From positions 1 through 18,066 of the forward strand of contig NZ_CALHTQ010000209.1 in assembly GCF_938039775.1 (NCBI RefSeq): DNA of 18,066 bases. Direction: 5' to 3'. Source of the DNA: an uncultured Mogibacterium sp. (lineage in GTDB: Bacteria > Bacillota_A > Clostridia > Peptostreptococcales > Anaerovoracaceae). The notes beneath the pieces are model-generated. The model had not been told where the DNA came from, did no database searches, and worked only from the letters and a program-made list of their open reading frames with translations. Position numbers and translations under genes: made by a program. Of this stretch, positions 16,617 through 18,066 are shown in pieces; position 1 is the first letter of the stretch; each line of letters starts with the position of its first letter.

Positions 16617-17180
16617 ATGATTAGTGCAGGAGATTTCAGAAAAGGTGTAACTTTTGAGATGAACGGAGAACCACATGTTGTACTCGACTTCCAGCATGTA
16701 AAGCCTGGAAAAGGCGCGGCTTTCGTTAGAACTAAGTATAGAAACATCCTTACTGGTGCTACAAGAGAAGAGGCATTCAACCCTAACGATAAGTTCCCTA
16801 AGGCACATATTGAGACAAAGACTATGCAGTATCTCTACAATGATGGAGAGCTATATTACTTCATGGATCAAGAGACATTCGATCAGGTTCCTCTAAGTGC
16901 AGACCTTGTTGAAGATGCTGTTAAATTTATCAGAGAAAATGATACAGCTACTATAAAGTTCTATCAGGGAAATGCTTTTGCAGTTGAGGCTCCAAACTTC
17001 GTAGACCTCAAGGTTATCGAAACAGAGCCAGGAGTTAAGGGAGACACAGCAACTAATGTAACCAAGGCTGCTACTGTTGAGACAGGTGCTGTAATTCAGG
17101 TTCCTATTTTCATCGAAGAGGGTGAAATGATTCAAATCGACACTAGAGAGGGTGGAGAATACCTCGGAAGATCTAAGTAG
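16617..17180 (+). CDS. efp: Translation elongation factor P (EF-P)
   Basis: EF-P enters the ribosome between the P and E sites and relieves stalling at consecutive prolines. The 187 residues cover the three beta-barrel domains. The tip loop [19 protein letters not shown] (25-43) puts Lys at position 32, the residue that carries the modification in Bacillus and in E. coli-type proteins, so a modified-lysine form is expected. [12 protein letters not shown] (66-77) and [11 protein letters not shown] (135-145) are family signatures. The C-terminus ends GEYLGRSK. No EpmA, EarP or other modifying enzyme is in the window. The binding site is weak (AGAGAG before ATG 16617). It has its own likely promoter in the 81-base gap upstream. 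Confidence 0.98.
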   Translation: MISAGDFRKGVTFEMNGEPHVVLDFQHVKPGKGAAFVRTKYRNILTGATREEAFNPNDKFPKAHIETKTMQYLYNDGELYYFMDQETFDQVPLSADLVEDAVKFIRENDTATIKFYQGNAFAVEAPNFVDLKVIETEPGVKGDTATNVTKAATVETGAVIQVPIFIEEGEMIQIDTREGGEYLGRSK

Positions 17181-17210
17181 TCTGAAATTTCATTACTATC
17201 AATTATTTAA

Positions 17211-17216
17211 TATACT
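17211..17216 (+). promoter_or_regulatory. Possible -10 box for mltG
   Basis: TATACT lies 30 bases after the efp stop. The sequence 17 bases upstream (TTTCAT) is a poor -35 match, so this is weak. If used, transcription would start near 17222, just before the large stem at 17228-17270. Confidence 0.25.
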
Positions 17217-17227
17217 GTGTTTTGAGG

Positions 17228-17270
17228 ATTGTTAGCTGATATTAATCTTTGATTGATATTGGCTAACAAT
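17228..17270 (+). repeat. 19-bp inverted repeat (hairpin) between efp and mltG
   Basis: Left arm ATTGTTAGCTGATATTAAT (17228-17246) pairs over its full length with 17252-17270 around a CTTTG loop. Sixteen pairs are Watson-Crick. The other three (17237/17261, 17238/17260, 17243/17255) are all G-U in the + strand transcript; in a - strand transcript they would be A-C mismatches. This favours a structure that works as + strand RNA. No T-run follows, so it is not a standard terminator. It ends 22 bases before the mltG start codon. Confidence 0.7.
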
Positions 17271-17292
17271 ATTCCTAGTTGTGGGAGGTAAT

Positions 17293-18066
17293 ATGAAGAA
17301 GTCAGTAAAGAAGGTTCTAGCCATTCTTATTGCTATACTGCTCATCCTAATAGCATTAAGCACCTCGCTTCTAATAATAAATAAGCCAAAGGACAGAACT
17401 GATAACACCTTTGTCGTTGTTAAAATTAAAGAAGGTTCGTCAACTGACGATATTGCGAAAGAGCTTTTCAAGAAGGGTGTAATCAGCAGTGTATCAAAGT
17501 ATAAGCTCGTATCTAAAATTTGGAGATATGATGGCAAATACAAAGCAGGTAGTTTTTCTGTATCTCCTAGCATGAGATCTAGTGATATAGCTCAGACTAT
17601 TGTAAAAGGTGTTTCGAGTACAAAAAACTTTACTATTCCTGAAGGTTATACGCTCGAACAGACTGCTGAGAAATTAGATAAAGAGGGCATAGTTAACAAA
17701 GACAAGTTCCTTGACGTTGCAAGACATGGCGACTTTAGTAAGTTCTCTTTCCTTAAGGAAGCTCAGCCTGGAGACAATCATCTTGAAGGATATCTTTTCC
17801 CAGATACTTATGCTGTTGATCTAGATGCAGATGAAACTCAGATTATTACTACTATGCTAAATCAGTACGATAAGGTATTTAAAAACAAGTACAGAAAACG
17901 TGCTAAAGAACTTAACTTAACTGAGAATGAGATCATTATCATAGCATCACTCATCGAGAGAGAGTCTCAGTACGACGGAGATAGAGCTAAGATTGCAAGT
18001 GTAATTTACAACAGGATTAAGGCAAATATGCCTCTTCAGATTGACGCTACAATCCAGTATGCGCTC
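17293..18066 (+). CDS. mltG: Endolytic transglycosylase MltG (3' end outside window)
   Basis: MltG is a membrane-anchored lytic transglycosylase that cuts new peptidoglycan strands inside the chain and sets their length. The first 258 codons are present and the frame is open to the last base. A short basic start is followed by one membrane helix (about 8-29), placing the rest outside the cell. A LysM-like domain covers about 40-110. The YceG/MltG domain has EGYLFPDTY (165-173) and ASLIERESQ (218-226). By comparison with the E. coli enzyme, whose catalytic Glu lies in the EKE sequence, E222 is the likely catalytic residue. The region RAKIASVIYNRI (231-242) is also conserved. About 80-100 residues are probably missing at the C-terminus. 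GGAGG (17284-17288) lies 4 bases before the ATG. It follows efp after 112 bases containing a large hairpin. Confidence 0.95.
   Translation, partial: MKKSVKKVLAILIAILLILIALSTSLLIINKPKDRTDNTFVVVKIKEGSSTDDIAKELFKKGVISSVSKYKLVSKIWRYDGKYKAGSFSVSPSMRSSDIAQTIVKGVSSTKNFTIPEGYTLEQTAEKLDKEGIVNKDKFLDVARHGDFSKFSFLKEAQPGDNHLEGYLFPDTYAVDLDADETQIITTMLNQYDKVFKNKYRKRAKELNLTENEIIIIASLIERESQYDGDRAKIASVIYNRIKANMPLQIDATIQYAL

Noticed and set aside
1..18066. CRISPR arrays, insertion sequences, phage genes, tRNA or rRNA genes, defence or biosynthetic clusters
   Set aside because: I looked through the gaps and genes and saw no spaced repeats, transposase or integrase frames, cloverleaf shapes or cluster-type enzymes. 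The gaps are too short to hide them, apart from the first 448 bases, where nothing was recognised.

Overview
This is ordinary, densely packed bacterial chromosome. Every recognised gene lies on the + strand, and the overall base composition is moderately AT-rich. The gene content points to an anaerobic, low-GC Gram-positive bacterium of the class Clostridia: a fused SecDF, a bifunctional Rel, HemZ, YqeK, RsfS, RNase J, a YlbF-family protein, and strong AGGAGG-type ribosome binding sites. The sequence style (a LeuRS with a Clostridia-type catalytic domain, an Asn/Lys-rich N-terminal tail on RNase J) would suit a member of the Mogibacterium/Anaerovoracaceae neighbourhood. That placement is a guess and I could not test it.

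Layout. Bases 1-448 are an AT-rich stretch with no convincing gene; a good sigma-A promoter (338-366) and a small palindrome precede secDF. Bases 449-10000 carry secDF, rel, a glyoxalase-II-like metallo-hydrolase, hemZ, hisS and aspS. Bases 10077-14085 carry nadD, yqeK, rsfS and leuS. Bases 14105-16535 carry RNase J and a YlbF-family gene. Bases 16617-17180 are efp, behind its own likely promoter. Bases 17293-18066 are the first 258 codons of mltG, which runs off the end of the window. Gaps between genes are short (overlaps of 1, 8 and 20 bases, otherwise mostly under 40), and I see no rho-independent terminator. Bases 449-16535 therefore probably form one long operon or a series of read-through operons, with possible internal promoters before nadD and efp.

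How the genes fit together. Most serve translation and its control: three aminoacyl-tRNA synthetases (His, Asp, Leu), EF-P, the ribosome silencing factor RsfS, and Rel, which makes and degrades (p)ppGpp in response to uncharged tRNA. YqeK hydrolyses Ap4A, a by-product of aminoacyl-tRNA synthetases, so both a ppGpp enzyme and an Ap4A enzyme are co-located with synthetases. NadD feeds NAD synthesis, RNase J (perhaps with YlbF) handles RNA decay, and SecDF and MltG act at the membrane and cell wall.

I found no new defence, mobile, CRISPR or biosynthetic system. The points most worth a second look are a long low-complexity tail on RNase J, the RNase J-YlbF pairing, a 15-bp stem inside the start of rel, and a 19-bp stem before mltG whose only non-Watson-Crick pairs are wobbles in the + strand transcript.
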